From contig JAYWVB010000079.1 in the NCBI GenBank assembly GCA_039881045.1, forward strand, positions 1 to 64,000: a stretch of 64,000 bases of DNA, in the 5' to 3' direction. This stretch comes from Chaetomium olivaceum. Its lineage: Eukaryota; Ascomycota; Sordariomycetes; Sordariales; Chaetomiaceae. Of the stretch, positions 30,376 through 42,783 are shown in pieces; position 1 is the stretch's first letter, and every line of letters begins with the position of its first letter. The notes under the pieces were generated by a model. The model was given only the letters and a program-made list of their open reading frames with translations. It did no database searches and was not told the DNA's origin. Both the position numbers and the translations under genes were made by a program.

Positions 30376-31096
30376 ATGTCTACCATCTCCGACGCCATCA
30401 CTGGGGACCACTGCGACATCGAGCAGTGCTATAACAATGTCATTGATGCCAAAGACCATGATCACCAGGAGCGCTGTGGCAAGCGATTTGTCCAGGAAGT
30501 GGCCCGGCACAATGTAGCTGAGGAATTGTTTCTCCACCCCGTTTTTGAAAAGTACTTGGGCACCAGAGGCTACGAGATCACCGCATCTGACCGCAAGGGC
30601 CACGAGAAGGTACACACCCGACCACTGTCCGTCCCCCGAACGGTCCATCACTAATGGTCACCCAGATAAGAGAGCTACTGATAGAATTTCGAGACATGAA
30701 ACCGCAAGACCCAGAATATATACCCAAGCTCAAGCAGGTGTGGGAGCTGCTGGCAGCGCACATTGAGGAGCAGGAGCAGAAGGGCCTGCCGGAACTGGAG
30801 TTGGCGCTAATTACGGCTGAAGCCGTAGGCGTGTCGGAGGAGCTGGCCAAAAGGTTCGTCCGGGTCACGACCTTGTACAGCCGCATAGCTGCCCAAGCGA
30901 GGACAAGAACCGCTGCCTGGACTGGCTTCTAGCTGTGCCGATTGACAATATGGCGGATAACAGCAGGAAGTTTCCGGAGAAGGAGAAAAGTAAGAGGTTT
31001 GTCTGGGCGGGGGATTACCTAGAGAACAAGCTCGAGGAGCGACCTAACTGCCCAAAGACCGTGGCTAAGTCGAGACACTCACCGCTCAATAGTTGA
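30376..31096 (+). CDS. Hemerythrin HHE-domain protein (frameshifted C-terminus)
   Basis: ATG 30376 opens the domain. Metal-ligand type residues are spread over helices as in HHE proteins: DAITGDHCDIEQCYN, KDHDHQERC, VARHNVAEELFLHP, GHEK, then AAHIEEQEQKGLPELE after a 56-nt intron (30610-30665, GTACAC...CACCCAG). The published-type C-terminus (DKNRCLDWLLAVPIDNM) is found in a shifted frame from about 30893 to TGA 31094-31096. One C missing in GCCCAAG near 30892 explains it. These proteins bind a di-iron centre and are linked to oxygen or redox sensing; the specific role is unknown. Confidence 0.8.
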
Positions 31097-31215
31097 AATA
31101 TCCCTACGAAGCATATACATTGTTTCCGTCGTTACCCGGCCGGATTTGCCATGCTCATACGTCTAATCTATCCACCGAACTACGCTGCCGAGCCCCCATC
31201 CCTCAATACTCACAC

Positions 31216-33330
31216 TTAGCTACTCTTCCCCTGTTTTTCTTGTTCTCCATGTGCCCCCTGTGCACCTTGTTGCCCCTGTGTCCCCTGTGTCCCCTTTGGC
31301 CCATCCTTCTCCTGCATCCCATCGATCGTCCGATTGAGCTGATCATTAATCATGTCATACTTCCGAAAGAACCACCAAAACAACAACGAGCACACCGCCA
31401 TCGCACCCGCCAGCGCCGCATACACTGCCACCAGCCACGGGTCCCTTGCGGCCGGACTAATCGCCATCCCCATCAACGCACCCACGCCCGCACTCAGCTG
31501 CACCATCGCCTGCACCACACTGCGCATCCCGCGCGGGGCCTTCTCGTACGAGTACTCGCTGGCCGTAACCAGCCCAAAGATCTCGGCGATCGCCAGCGCC
31601 ACATACACGGGCAGCTGCACCCACACGTTTACATCATTTGGCGTGCGCCCGCCATCCGACACCGCGCACGCCAGCGGGGCATCGTAGCACGGCCCCGTGT
31701 TGTAGATCAGGCGCTGCACCCCGGCGGCGTAGGCCATGCCGCCGCCGCAGATGAGGAAGGCGGTGGAAATGCGCGCGATGGGGCCGAAGCTGATCTTGCG
31801 GTGGGCGAGTGTGTTGTAGAGGGCCTGGATGACGGGGCCGAAGACCACGCAGGCTACGCCGGCCATGGCTTGGATCATGTCGTTGGGCACGCCGTGCAGG
31901 TTCATCTGGCCGGCTTGGGAGATGAGGTTGTTGAACATTTGGGTGATGGAGAGGTAGAAGAAGGCGAAACAGAAGCTGAAAGAGGGGGAGGTGTTAGCAG
32001 TTTGTCTGCTGGAGTGGTTGGGGAACAAAATGGGGGAATGGGGGAGGGTTGCGTACATAACCCGGCACGCGGTCAGTCCAGTCTTGAGTTCCTCGATAAA
32101 GCGGTCATCCCAGGGTACTCCGTGCCCGTGCTTTTGTTGCTGGTAGGACTCTTTCGCATGGTCGAGCTTGAAGCCATTCCGGGCCGCTGTGCTTAACGCC
32201 TTGATGGCTTTTGGGAGAACGTTTTCGTGAGGAACGACCTTGACTGCAGTTTAAAACCTCGTTAATGCCAAAACAAGACGACAGTGTTGGCACCACAGAC
32301 TGACCAAATTTGGATCCCAGACTTAGTAGCATCGCTAGGCAAATGACCAGTGAGACGGCAGACATGAGGTACGCTGTCCAAAACCCATATCCATGCTCGA
32401 GGAATGTGGCTGGTATGGAGGACATGGAGGCTATATTAGTGAACCTGAAGCGGTCAGGGTCATTATATGTTCGAGACTTTGGGTGGGGGTTGGAGTAGTA
32501 ATAATGGCGCTTACCAATAAAATGCGTTGTAAAGGAACTGAATGGTGCGTGAGCCGTCAACCACCGCCAACCCCCCGTTCTTTTGCCGGATAAGTTGAGG
32601 TTTTCCATGTTTGTATTGATCCCCTAATGAGGTTAACGATAAGGACCTTGGAGTTGGAGATTTGGCAACAAACCGATAAAAGGGGTTATTGTTGACTTGA
32701 TACCGCCTATTCCCAGCGCTATCAAAACCATGGCAACCGCCAACCCTGGGACTCCCGCATCATGGTCCAATAACCCGGGTAGAGACGTCGCAAACATGGT
32801 AAATGTTCCACATATTAATAGACTATCGAGAGAAAGTTAGCCAATGTTTCTCCAGGTCATGGGTTGCTCAATGGTCATACCAGAACGCAACTATCAAGGT
32901 CTTATACCGACCCAGCCAAGCATCCGAGGCTATCGCAAACATCATGGGCGTCACAAAGGAGAATACAAAGAAGCTGTTGGATATCGCTGTGGCAGTGGAC
33001 TGGCCAAGACCGAGTGCCCCGGGGACTGCACGAGAGTTGCGCTCATTCTGCATATAGTTTTCTATGGCCGTTGTTAGTAATTCTATTTTACTATTTTTGC
33101 TATGGCTGGGCGTCCTCACGCCATATCGAAATCGTAGAGTAGTAACTGAACCTCTCGGCAGCGCCTACCAGAGCTGCAGCCCAGGCGGCAATGGGTATCC
33201 GATCGACCACCTTCGGCAGGGTGCGTATCTCATCATCGGTAGCATCACGCGGCAACGTCGACTCAATATCAGATACGGCTTCTGATGATGAGACAGGCTC
33301 CTTTTCAGAGTCCGTTTGAGGGTGTGCCAT
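31216..33330 (-). CDS. PTR2-type oligopeptide transporter (POT family)
   Basis: ATG 33330 (MAHPQTDSEKEP). Seven exons with clean introns: 33062-33119 (perfect TACTAAC), 32823-32880, 32624-32673, 32445-32514, 32244-32304 and 31976-32056. Joined exons give POT signatures: IPIAAWAAALVGAAERFSYY, QNYMQN, PGALGLGQSTATAI, IASDAWLGRYKT, GIGGIKSTITPFIGDQY, FYLSITQMFNNLISQAGQM and PNDMIQAM. It has multiple membrane spans and ends in a Gln/Gly/Lys repeat tail (GTQGTQGQQGAQGAHG). It is a plasma-membrane proton-coupled di/tripeptide uptake carrier by family. No frameshift is seen. Confidence 0.9.
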
Positions 33331-33891
33331 GGCGTCGTACTGGGCAGGGGATTGGCGGCGGGTGAAGAACAGCCGCAACTTGGCAATGCAAGAGAACTTA
33401 GGGCTGAAAACGTGGAATGTGTCTATCCCCAATACCAATGCAGGGACAATCTTATGGGATCCCTCTTTACGACACCCTCTTCTTTTCTTCTAACGCTGGT
33501 TCTGGCGGTCAGTGCCGGGACAATGGGTTCCCGGGTTTGCCTGTACGGCCATGTCAACACTGAGGCAAGGGTGAGCGTGAAGACGGATTGAGACGCCAAG
33601 AATGATGGCTGGTTGCCAAGAGCCAAGAGACTGGGGAGAGCTCTGGAATCCAGCTCAAATTTGCTCAAAACACATCCTCCGAGCGCATGACAACTTGCGC
33701 AAATGCATCCTTGCCCCTGCACGAATGCAACGCCGACGATCGAGCTTGACATGTCATGGACAAGTACCAGCTACTTCGGGTGCAAGCTCCGCCCAATGAG
33801 AGGACTGTACCACATATAAACTGCCACAACAGACGAGGTAAAGGTTCTCACCGGGTTCATATCCCTCCCAACCTGGTGTTACTCGAGAAGT

Positions 33892-34806
33892 TTGAGTGCG
33901 GCAACGGGAACCTTGCAGCACGCGATCGTACCGAAGATGGCGTCCAACAACCAAACCAACGAGAAACAAAACTACCACATTGGCTACAAGGAGGATACCT
34001 TGAAGGCCTTCGAGCTGCGCAATGTCACGACTTGTCTCGGCTACCTCGTACCAACCCTTGAATCGCTGCCGCCGACGTTCACGCTCTTAGACGTCGGTTG
34101 TGGCCCGGGCAGCATCACCTTCGATCTTGCTCGGCGTTTTCCCCAGGCGAAGATTATTGGTGTGGACTTGGGCAAGGAGGTCATCGAAAGAAACAATGCC
34201 AACATTCCACTTTACGCGCCCGGTACTGGCATCGAGTTCCGGGCGGGCAACATCCTTGAGTTGGAGTCCCTCTTTTCGCCGGACGAGATTGAAGGTGGTT
34301 TCGATGTGGTGCATGAGCATACAACGCTGATTTGCATCCCCAACAACATCGAAGTCCTCCGCATGATGAAACAACTCGCAAAGCCGAACGGGGGGATCGT
34401 GGCCTGCCGTGAAGGAGACACGCACTCGCAGATCCTGTGGCCACCATGCCCCGAGAGCGCGGAGCTGCAGGAGCGCATCTACGAGATGAACGGGCTGGAC
34501 ACGCAGACCGGGCGCAAGTTGCTCAGCAAGGCCCTGGAAGTCGGGTTCCGCAGGGATCAAATCACGGCATCGGCCAGCGTCTTGAGCAATATTACGGCCG
34601 AAGAGAGATTGCCGTATGCGGGATCCATGATCACCATGCTTGCTGACGAGAATTCGCAATACCGTAGGGCTGCCGCGAAGTTTGGTTATACCGAGGCCCA
34701 GATCGAGGTGTTGCGGAAGAACATGGAGAAGATGATAGCGGCCGACGATGGCTGGCGGTTACTCATTTGTACTGAGGTCATATGCAGGCTCGACGGAGAT
34801 GCATGA
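33892..34806 (+). CDS. Class I SAM-dependent methyltransferase
   Basis: A single exon of 304 codons. The likelier start is the in-frame ATG at 33937 (MASNNQTNEKQ), since homologues of this type begin close to YHIGY. SAM site: LLDVGCGPGSITFDLA (motif I), IIGVDLG (acidic end of beta 2), EFRAGNILEL and FDVVHEHTTLICIPNN. It resembles the UbiE/COQ5-like methyltransferases often annotated UMTA in fungi. Substrate unknown. It is divergent from the PTR2 gene and shares a roughly 560-bp upstream region with it. Confidence 0.88.
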   Translation: MSAATGTLQHAIVPKMASNNQTNEKQNYHIGYKEDTLKAFELRNVTTCLGYLVPTLESLPPTFTLLDVGCGPGSITFDLARRFPQAKIIGVDLGKEVIERNNANIPLYAPGTGIEFRAGNILELESLFSPDEIEGGFDVVHEHTTLICIPNNIEVLRMMKQLAKPNGGIVACREGDTHSQILWPPCPESAELQERIYEMNGLDTQTGRKLLSKALEVGFRRDQITASASVLSNITAEERLPYAGSMITMLADENSQYRRAAAKFGYTEAQIEVLRKNMEKMIAADDGWRLLICTEVICRLDGDA

Positions 34807-35392
34807 GTTGCATGATGATGCTCCGGGTGAGGCTTCACCGTCTTGGAGACGATTCTAGCCTTGATAGTCATAATACTTAAACCACATGTTCTGCATATGA
34901 TTTTGCTTGGCTCTGGTCTTGGCTGAGGTACATGTACATGTACAAGAGCTGTACTGCCGGCATGGTGGCGCGCGGGTTGGTCCCCCATGAACCGAACCGG
35001 AGATAAATTAAGAAGTCTTGGCCTTGACAAGGAGAAATTCCAATCCCACGTCGGCTCGTGGAGCGTTGATGTTTGATGGATAGACCCCCAGTCACTCACG
35101 AGCCAGAAACGCCCCCAAGAGCCGACACAGCGGCCCTCCTCCCCCGAAATGGAACAGGAGACATGCCAAGTGTGGCCGGTTGGGACCATTGAGTGGGATT
35201 GACGCCACAACCTGCTCACACACACACACACGCCCCTGCCCGTTATTGCTGCTGCTGGGGGCCTTGGTAGTTGGATAAAACGAGTGTCATTCTCATGTTT
35301 GGCTGCAGTCCCAGGCGTCGTATTGCTAACCTTCAGCCTCCGATTCGTCTGCGGCCTACCGTGAACATCGAGAGTGAGACAGCTCCGCAACC
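34807..35392. other. Intergenic with CA microsatellite
   Basis: A short (CA)n run sits near 35218-35232. The interval is the promoter region of the ferric reductase gene. Confidence 0.6.
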
Positions 35393-37708
35393 ATGAGGTC
35401 GACACGCAACTCTCTCGTGTCAGTTGCCCTTGTCGCTCTCCACGCCGCCGGCGTGCTCGGTGACGGGGTAGGTTTGATCGGCCACGGCAAGACGCTGTAC
35501 AATCCGACATGCGCATTCGCTTGCCGAGGCGTCATCAAGGGCTGCCACCTCGCCTGCACGCCTGAAGACACCAACGTCAACCACGGTACGGCGCACTCCC
35601 CGGTCAGCACCCCACCCGACTGCTTCGTGAAGGATGATGCCTTCCTGCGGACAATGGCCCTGTGCATCGACACATACTGCCCGATCAGCGACAATCCCTC
35701 GCTGGACCTGCTTGAGGACTACTGGGCCTCCCACCTCGGTACTGGAACCCTCGGCAACTACCAATGGGTGCCGGCAGTTTCGTACCAGGATGCGCTCACA
35801 GCTGCTCGCGCCGACGAGAGGAAGGCTCTCGCTAACAATGCGACCGCCGGCACCGACGACCAAAGCGGCCATGGAGAAGGCCACAGCAGCCATCACTTGA
35901 AGAGGAGGAAGCTCAGGACTCGTCAGTTCATGACGGCGTCAGGTCCCGAAGTCACCAGCCCCTTACCCATCATCAAGGCGAAGAAGCCCCTGCACATGAC
36001 CAGCTTCATCGCGCCAGCCGACTGGCAGTTGCAGTACAGCGGCATGTTCGATTTTGAGACCAACGAGGCCGGCCACTCGACTTACACCATCGCCGTCATG
36101 GTAGTCGCCATCTTCCTCCCGGTTCCGCTGTCCCTGTTCCGGTTCGTGCCCGGCATCGCAAAGAGCCGTGCCTGGAACTCACTGCAGTCGGCCATGATCA
36201 ACCCCGCCTTATACGGCAAACACCACCGCGAGCCTATTGCGGGTGGCGTGGGGATGGTGCCAACCCGTGGTCAGGGCCTGTACATCGCCCTCATCAGCAT
36301 CCTGAACATCGTGTTTCTGCTCGCCCCTTACGTGCACCACCACCCTCAGAGCACGTTCGAGTCTCTCTCCGCGCAGGAGATCAGCATTGTCGGCAACCGC
36401 GCGGGTGTCATGGCCATGGGCAACGTTGTGGCTCTGTTTGTGTTTGCCGCTCGCAACAACGTGTTGCTCTGGGTTACCGACTGGAGCTACAGCACGTACC
36501 TTTTGTTGCACCGTTGGCTGGGATACTGGGCTGTAATCCACACCGTCATCCATTCGTTCATGCTCTGGTTCAACTACCAGCTCTACGGTGACTACGCGGC
36601 CGAGTTCGCGCGCGACTACTGGATCTGGGGCATCGTGGGGACCGTGGCTTGCGTCGCTATTTTCCCGTTCTCGCTACTATGGGTGCGGCGAGCCTTCTAC
36701 GAGTTTTTCGTGGTATCCCACTTCGCCCTGTCTCTCCTCTTCCTCATCGGTTACTACTACCACATCTGGTACTGCTACGAGTACGCTTGGGGCTACGAGA
36801 TCTGGGCCTTTGTCGCCTTCGGCATCTGGGGGTGCGACCGCCTGTTCCGCCTGGCACGCATCGCTTTCCGGGGCTACCGCACCGCCACGGTGACAGTCCT
36901 GCAAGACACGGACGGCGAGTACCTCCGCATCGACATCGAGAACGCGCAGCTGGGAGACGGAGTGGCCTACCTCACCTTCCCGTCCCTAAACTGGCGCCTG
37001 TGGGAATCCCACCCCTTCTCGGTCGCCTTCAACTCCAGCGAGGTAAACGAGACCAGGGGCACAAGCGACGCCAGCGACTCCCGGCCGGCGAGCCCCACCC
37101 AGTCCAACTCAGACCCGGAGAAGAAGGAGACGTCCGTGACGAAGCAAACGGTAACGGTCACCTCGCCATCGGGCGCTGCTCAGGGAGGGAAGGGGACAAC
37201 TACATTCCTCGCGCGGGTGCGCTCCGGTTTCACCGGCGTGTTGGCGAAACGAGCCGCCGCTTCGGGATCGGTCCGGCTCGGTGTGCTGGTGGATGGACCA
37301 TACAACCACTCCGGGGACGTAACAACACAACTCAAACAGTGCTCGAGCGTGCTGTACATTGCCGGCGGCGTGGGCATCACCGCGCTGCTCCCCTATCTCC
37401 GGCGGTTCACCGTGCCCTCCAAATTCTTCTTCGCGACCCGCAAGGCGGGCCTGTTGGCCGCGCTCGAACCCGCACTCTCGGCGCTGCCGGCCAGCGTCGA
37501 GTCCGAGACGACGGTGGGTCAGCGGCTGGATCTGGATAGGATTCTGGAAAGGGCCCTGGCGGACAAGACGGATGACGGGCCGCTGGGGATCGTGGTGTGC
37601 GGCCCGCCCGGGATGGCGGACCACGTCCGTCACAAGGTGGTTCAGGTGTCGAGGAATGGGCCCGGAACAAGGCCGTATGTGTTGATTGATGAGGCATTCG
37701 GGTGGTAG
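35393..37708 (+). CDS. Ferric reductase, FRE/NOX-like flavocytochrome
   Basis: A single-exon, 771-aa protein. Signal peptide at residues 1-23. An extracellular cysteine-bearing domain (NPTCAFACRGVIKGCHLAC, DCF, CIDTYCP) is followed by a ferric-reductase transmembrane core with paired haem-ligand histidines (LLLHRWLGYWAVIHTVIH and VVSHFALSLLF..YYYHIW). The FAD motif is SHPFSV. Two NADPH motifs are GGVGITALLPYLR and VVCGPPGMADHVRHKV. A Ser/Thr/Lys-rich insertion separates the FAD and NAD parts. It reduces extracellular Fe(III) or Cu(II) with cytosolic NADPH for metal uptake. The frame is intact. Confidence 0.93.
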   Translation: MRSTRNSLVSVALVALHAAGVLGDGVGLIGHGKTLYNPTCAFACRGVIKGCHLACTPEDTNVNHGTAHSPVSTPPDCFVKDDAFLRTMALCIDTYCPISDNPSLDLLEDYWASHLGTGTLGNYQWVPAVSYQDALTAARADERKALANNATAGTDDQSGHGEGHSSHHLKRRKLRTRQFMTASGPEVTSPLPIIKAKKPLHMTSFIAPADWQLQYSGMFDFETNEAGHSTYTIAVMVVAIFLPVPLSLFRFVPGIAKSRAWNSLQSAMINPALYGKHHREPIAGGVGMVPTRGQGLYIALISILNIVFLLAPYVHHHPQSTFESLSAQEISIVGNRAGVMAMGNVVALFVFAARNNVLLWVTDWSYSTYLLLHRWLGYWAVIHTVIHSFMLWFNYQLYGDYAAEFARDYWIWGIVGTVACVAIFPFSLLWVRRAFYEFFVVSHFALSLLFLIGYYYHIWYCYEYAWGYEIWAFVAFGIWGCDRLFRLARIAFRGYRTATVTVLQDTDGEYLRIDIENAQLGDGVAYLTFPSLNWRLWESHPFSVAFNSSEVNETRGTSDASDSRPASPTQSNSDPEKKETSVTKQTVTVTSPSGAAQGGKGTTTFLARVRSGFTGVLAKRAAASGSVRLGVLVDGPYNHSGDVTTQLKQCSSVLYIAGGVGITALLPYLRRFTVPSKFFFATRKAGLLAALEPALSALPASVESETTVGQRLDLDRILERALADKTDDGPLGIVVCGPPGMADHVRHKVVQVSRNGPGTRPYVLIDEAFGW

Positions 37709-37950
37709 GCGGCGAACTGAATTGGTTCAGGTTGGGGCCAAAAGGGGGCGGGCCAAGACGGGAGCTGGCCCGAACAAGCAAATCCGGATGGGGACTCCCC
37801 GCGGCTGTAGCATCACTACGTAGCATTATTTGGCGGAAGATTCACGACCACGGCCACGGGAAAGGATAATAAGAGCTTGGCATTGTAGCAAGCCAAGAAT
37901 TTCATGTTTCACACCTCTTGTCTCATTCCATCCTAAAGTTCCAACCACCA

Positions 37951-40051
37951 TCACTCATCCAACAGTTTGTAATCGAATCTCTCCCGAACGCTCTGGGCAA
38001 GCTCCAAGCACGCCTTCCGGCCTTCGGGGGACGCAACAATGACATAGCCCACACACCACAACTCGCTCGAATCGGGGCCCTGGACCACCTCGCCCCGCTC
38101 CTTGACCGTCTGATGGAACACCACGTGCTCCTGTAGGTCCGGGTTCGCCTCGAGGAATTCGCCAACCGCGTCCTCGGAGCCCATGATTCCCTCCCGAGTT
38201 GGGGGCAGTACCGCGATGCCGAGCGTGTACTGGGGCTTGCCTCCGAGGAAGGGCTGCGCCAAGGCCTTGATGCGCTCGTTCTCGCTCGGCCCCAAGGCGA
38301 GAAGGAGTCGGATGGCGTAGTAGTCGACTCCGTAGGCGAGCAGCGCGGCGACGCAGTTGATGTACCCCGGGGGGCGTGCGTTTACCTCGTGCAGGTAGCA
38401 CGACGGCGGCTTGGTGAAGCTTCCGCTCCGGACGTGCAGGTCCAGGATGCCGTTGTCTTCTCTTGGGGTGTAGTACGCGTTGGAGTTGCGGACGCGAGCC
38501 TCGCAGTGGAAGATGCCCGAGGAAAACCCGCACCGCTTGATGCTCTGCCGCAAGGACTCGACCATCATGACCTGCTCGTTTCCAGGCAGCGCTGACGGGA
38601 CATCCATCAGCGTCTCCATGAAGTTGGCGGCCTTGCCGTCAACCAGATCGCCTGAGCACGGGAAGTCGTCCGTGAGATCACAGAACAGGACCTCCCCGTC
38701 CAGCATCACGAAGTTGGCATCCACCTCTGGCCCGTCCACATACGGCTCAACCACCACGCCGGTATTCTTCGCGGGCGAATCCGCATGCCTAGCCGAGGCC
38801 CTGTGCACCGCAGCACGCAACTCCTCCAGATCCCTCACCTTCACCACGCAATCACTATTCCACCCCGTGCAGGGCTTCACAATCAGGGGGAACACAAACC
38901 CTTTCTCCCCACGCTCCGCAATCACCCCCTCCAACTCCCCCGCCCCGCCAACACAAACCCCTCCTCACCACCCCGGGCAACACCCGCGGCCGCACTAATA
39001 TCCAGTTTCCTCGTAGCCCCCTTATCCCCCGCCACGCGATACGCGCCCGCCTGTTCCGTCGGCAATCCCAGCACCTCACACGCCCTCGCCACGGCCGGCA
39101 GCCGCACATCACTGATACACACGACCCCGTCCACTTTTTTCGGGTAGGCGCGCACAGCAGCCACAATCCGGTCCGCCAGCCCGGCGTCGCCGGAGATATC
39201 CAGCGGGACAAAGGCCTCGCGGAAGTGGGCGTGCGGGCCGTCGTCGGGCTGCATCCAGTGGCCCGGGGCGTCGGCGACGACAAGGGTCAGGCCGAGCGCC
39301 GCGGCGGCGGCGTAGAATTGGTGCGAGGCGGTGATGTTGGCGCGGCCTTGCACCCAGAAGATGCGTTTCTTTTCCTTGGGGGGTTGGGGTGGGGTAGGGA
39401 GGAGGTAGGGAAGGGAGAGGCGGTAGGTGAGTTGGTCGTCGAGCATGGTGAGGAGGTTGGTGGTGTTGAGGACACGGGACTGGGCGATGATGCCGCCCAT
39501 GGCGGTGGATAGGAGTTGCAGGAGGGCTTGGGGGGTGGTGATGGCGTTGGCGGAGGCTGGCGGGGTTGCGGTTACTGGGGTGAGAGGCTGCAGGAAGCTG
39601 CAGACGGTGTGGACGATGGGACAGCCGCGGAGGCGATATTCCAGGACGTCAGACCGCGCTGGGGTGCCGGAGGGAGCGGGGAAGAGTAGCCTCAGCGCAG
39701 TCGAGCGGTTTCCATTCTTACCCTGAGCGAGGGCGTCGAACAGGTTGGTGGTGAGCAGCGTGGAGTGAACATCTTCCAGGTCCTTAAGGTCCAGAGTGAT
39801 GAGGTTCGTGGTGGACGCTGCTGCCGCAGTAGCATCATCGACAAGAACGGCCTCCAGGTCCAAAGACCAGTGGGCTTGTGTGCCCCCTGCCACGGCCACT
39901 TGAACGGCCCGAAGGTGAGCTGTATGGGATGATTAGAAGCGCCATACGGCATCATTGGCGGTGAAGTGAACCCACCGCTGCTCCCATTGAACTGTAGGGC
40001 TACCGTCCAACCGAGCCCAGGAGAGGGTGCCGAGGACGTGACTTCGGCCAT
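37951..40051 (-). CDS. ATP-grasp ligase-like protein (two apparent frameshifts)
   Basis: ATG 40051 (MAEVTSSAPSPG). The N-terminal part passes to the frame of 39899 near 39912 (one base missing in TTC), then to the frame of 38934 at a G5 run near 38946-38950; one more G gives a continuous product. The middle has a PreATP-grasp-like Rossmann part (KKRIFWVQGRANITASHQFY; DGVVCISDVRLP). The C-terminal ATP-grasp has FVFPLIVKPCTGWNSDCVV, VVVEPYVDGPEVDANFVMLDGEV, and Mg ligands FHCEARV and HEVNARPPG. Related carboxylate-amine ligases make dipeptides or amide bonds; the substrate here is unknown. About 690 aa if joined. Confidence 0.8.
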
Positions 40052-41057
40052 GTTTGGTCTTGGGCTTGGCTTGGACGTTGGGAACTTGAGATTTACCGGA
40101 ACAGGTCCGATATTTCGAAAAGCTCGGAACTACCGACACGGGATGCGAGGAACCGATGAAAAAAATGCCGAAGTAGGTGGCTAACAATAAAATAAAATGG
40201 TACAATTCCCGCCCCGTGGTGTAGATGTAACTGGGTGGCTGGTGTCTCAAAGGGAACGCGGAAGGACGAGAATGTAACTCTTAAATGCCCGATATTCTGA
40301 CCTCCACGTGGTCACAACTGCTGGCCCTCGGCGAGTCGGAATCCAAGACTCCTGCCCGTCAGCGACATCTACGGCCTCAGGCGTGGCCATTTCCTGTGAC
40401 TAAAGAACTCCGCGTTTTGCAACTTCCTACTTCCTACTTGGGAAGCGAGGAGGAAGTGGCGCCATCTCAAGTTCCGTGGGTCAGTTACCTTAGCGAATTG
40501 CTCCACCCCTCGCATGACTGTACACATACACACACACTAAGCTACACTAAGCAAGGTGCTTTTTTCTGCCGGTCGAAAATCTGACGCGTCGAGCTTTCCC
40601 GTTGCCACACCGTTTCAACATCCGTTACGATCGTTTAACGGAGGGGTTCAGAAATCGACTACTGGTAGCTCTAATATTCGGCTTATCATTACCATTGCAT
40701 TCAATATGTTCTCTATCATTACCTAGGTACCCTAACTGTTTTGAATATGGTATGATCCAATAGTTGCCGCTAAGATTATTGGGACCAGTGCATGCGGATT
40801 TGACAACTTTCTTAATTCTGGACCTTCAAGGTTTGGCCCTTCGGTGTTCCACGGTGATATTCTTATTGTTCTTCCTTTTTTCCCACAGGTAATTTATTCA
40901 TTTGCGGCAAAACCTTCTTTAGGGGAGTCACCTCTACTCTCCTGCAACAAAACAAATGTCAAAAACGATATTGTCACGGAAACACACCCACACCGCTGAC
41001 TGGCGTCTAGATCCAGTCGCGAGGACACCACACTCACACCCATCTGTATTGTCACCC
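40052..41057. other. Intergenic, nothing recognised
   Basis: Short frames only. A TACACATACACACACAC run lies near 40521-40537. Confidence 0.5.
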
Positions 41058-42118
41058 TCACCAAACCGCCACCCGAACAATAAAAACTCCCAAATTGCGG
41101 GCGCCAACGGCCAGGTCCCGAACTCCCGACCAGTGAAACTTGGGAAAGCCCACCGGAGACAAGGTTCCGGTATGCCCCAACCCGTCCCCGGGTTTCAACC
41201 ACGTCGCCCACAGCAGCCAGGCCGCAAGCCCGAGCAACACAGCGGCAGCGGCCAGGACAAGCATCGTGAACCAGACTCCCAAGCTGCCCGACCCAAACTC
41301 CCTATTCCTGCTCACGCTCACACCGGTATTGTATGCTGCTGGGCGTGTGTGGTACCTTGGGAGGAGGGGATCAGTCCGCTGATGGGGCCGTGCCGGGGGC
41401 GGGGTGGGGTACCGGTACTCTTGTAGTGCTGGCGATGGTGCGCTCGAGGCGGGGAATGTGCCGTAGCGGTGGGAAGGGAGACGTTCGGCTTGGGTGAGGG
41501 TTCTAGCGGGAGTGGCAGGCACAACAATCGTGGGGCCGTCGTAGACCGCTGTCGTGTCTGGTACGTATTCGGCGTATCGGGCGAGTTTCTGGTAAGAGTC
41601 CCTGGTCAGGACGTACCGGGTGATGCTGTCGTTGCGGTCGTATGGCCGTAAGCAGTCCCATGGTATCGTTCGCTGTTCTCGCGTGTTGGCGTATGACTTC
41701 TTCCGCAACTCGACACCGTTCTGGAGACGGAGTTGAATCTTCGTGTCTCGGTTCTTGGCTGGGTGGATGGGCAAATAGGCTCGCCTCAACTCGACGGAAT
41801 GGAACTTGTCGCTCACATCCGTCTCACCGAAGGATGTCACCTATGCAGCGTGGGCCAATGGGTCAGCCACGCAACCAAGTCACACCCCAGAACACACGAA
41901 CCCACAATCAGGACAACGACATCGTGTGAGGGCAATGCCCGTGGGGAGAGTACTACCACGGGATGGCCGTAGCAGCCCTTGGCGATCTCGGAGTGTCTTG
42001 GTAACTCCTCTATTGGAGGCAGCCACATAATTAGTCCTTCTAACGAGTCAGAAGATGCTCGCCGACGAGAATCCCGGGCTGCATGGGGTCGGCCGCGGTT
42101 TGTCGCATGGCGGGGCAT
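41058..42118 (-). CDS. Fungal-specific one-TM protein of unknown function
   Basis: ATG 42118 (MPRHATNRGRPHAARDS). An intron at 41841-41905 (GTGGGT...GCATAG) joins HDVVVLI to VTSFGETDVSDKF. The N-terminal ~150 residues form a small domain common in uncharacterised fungal proteins (GCYGHPVVVLS...VVVLI..TSF, AYLPIHP, VELRKKSYANT..IPWDCLRPY, LTRDSYQKLARY). A Pro-rich linker follows, then a membrane span (FTMLVLAAAAVLLGLAAWLL) and a tail. The total is about 331 aa. Function unknown. Confidence 0.75.
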
Positions 42119-42783
42119 CGTCGTGATTATGCTCGCCGCCAAACATTGGACAAGGCTCGAGGACACCTGAAAATGAAAGAATTGAGATAGACGTACAAGA
42201 ACCAAGAAAACCTAAAAATAAGGAGCGAACAATAAACTGAACCCCTCTTCTGCGAGGTTCAAATTACTTACCTGCTGCCCAGCGGGGGTTGGGAGGCCTA
42301 CAGCCTCGGCCACGCAAACACCGACCGTTGGTTGTGTTACCAAGGGTCCCGAGGCCAATCACAACATCAGTATGGTAGACGAACCGGGACCGCCCTGGGC
42401 AGATTTCCACCCAAAACCAACCGCATAAATACAAGGCGGCTACCTGCATGCGCAGCCACTGGGCAGTGAAAGGGGCAGGGGCCCCCTCGGAGAATGGGAC
42501 AGACTCTAGGGATCCCTAATTCACCTCAGTACAAGCAAAGGATGTATATCGAAAACAAAACAAAAGCGATAAGCAGGTGGAATGGCAGAAAGTGACAGAA
42601 GATTCGGGTAAGGTATTCAGCATCAATGTTGTGCCATATCCCATTGTATTATACATAAGGTACCAACGATTACCAGCAATGTACCCTAAACTCCGCATGA
42701 CAGTTGTAAAAGAAATCCTAACTCACTCCACAGCTGCATTACCATCTCCCAGACCTTTTCTTGAAACGGATACCGGGACTGCG
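42119..42783. other. Intergenic
   Basis: No supported gene; several in-frame stops in every frame. Confidence 0.5.
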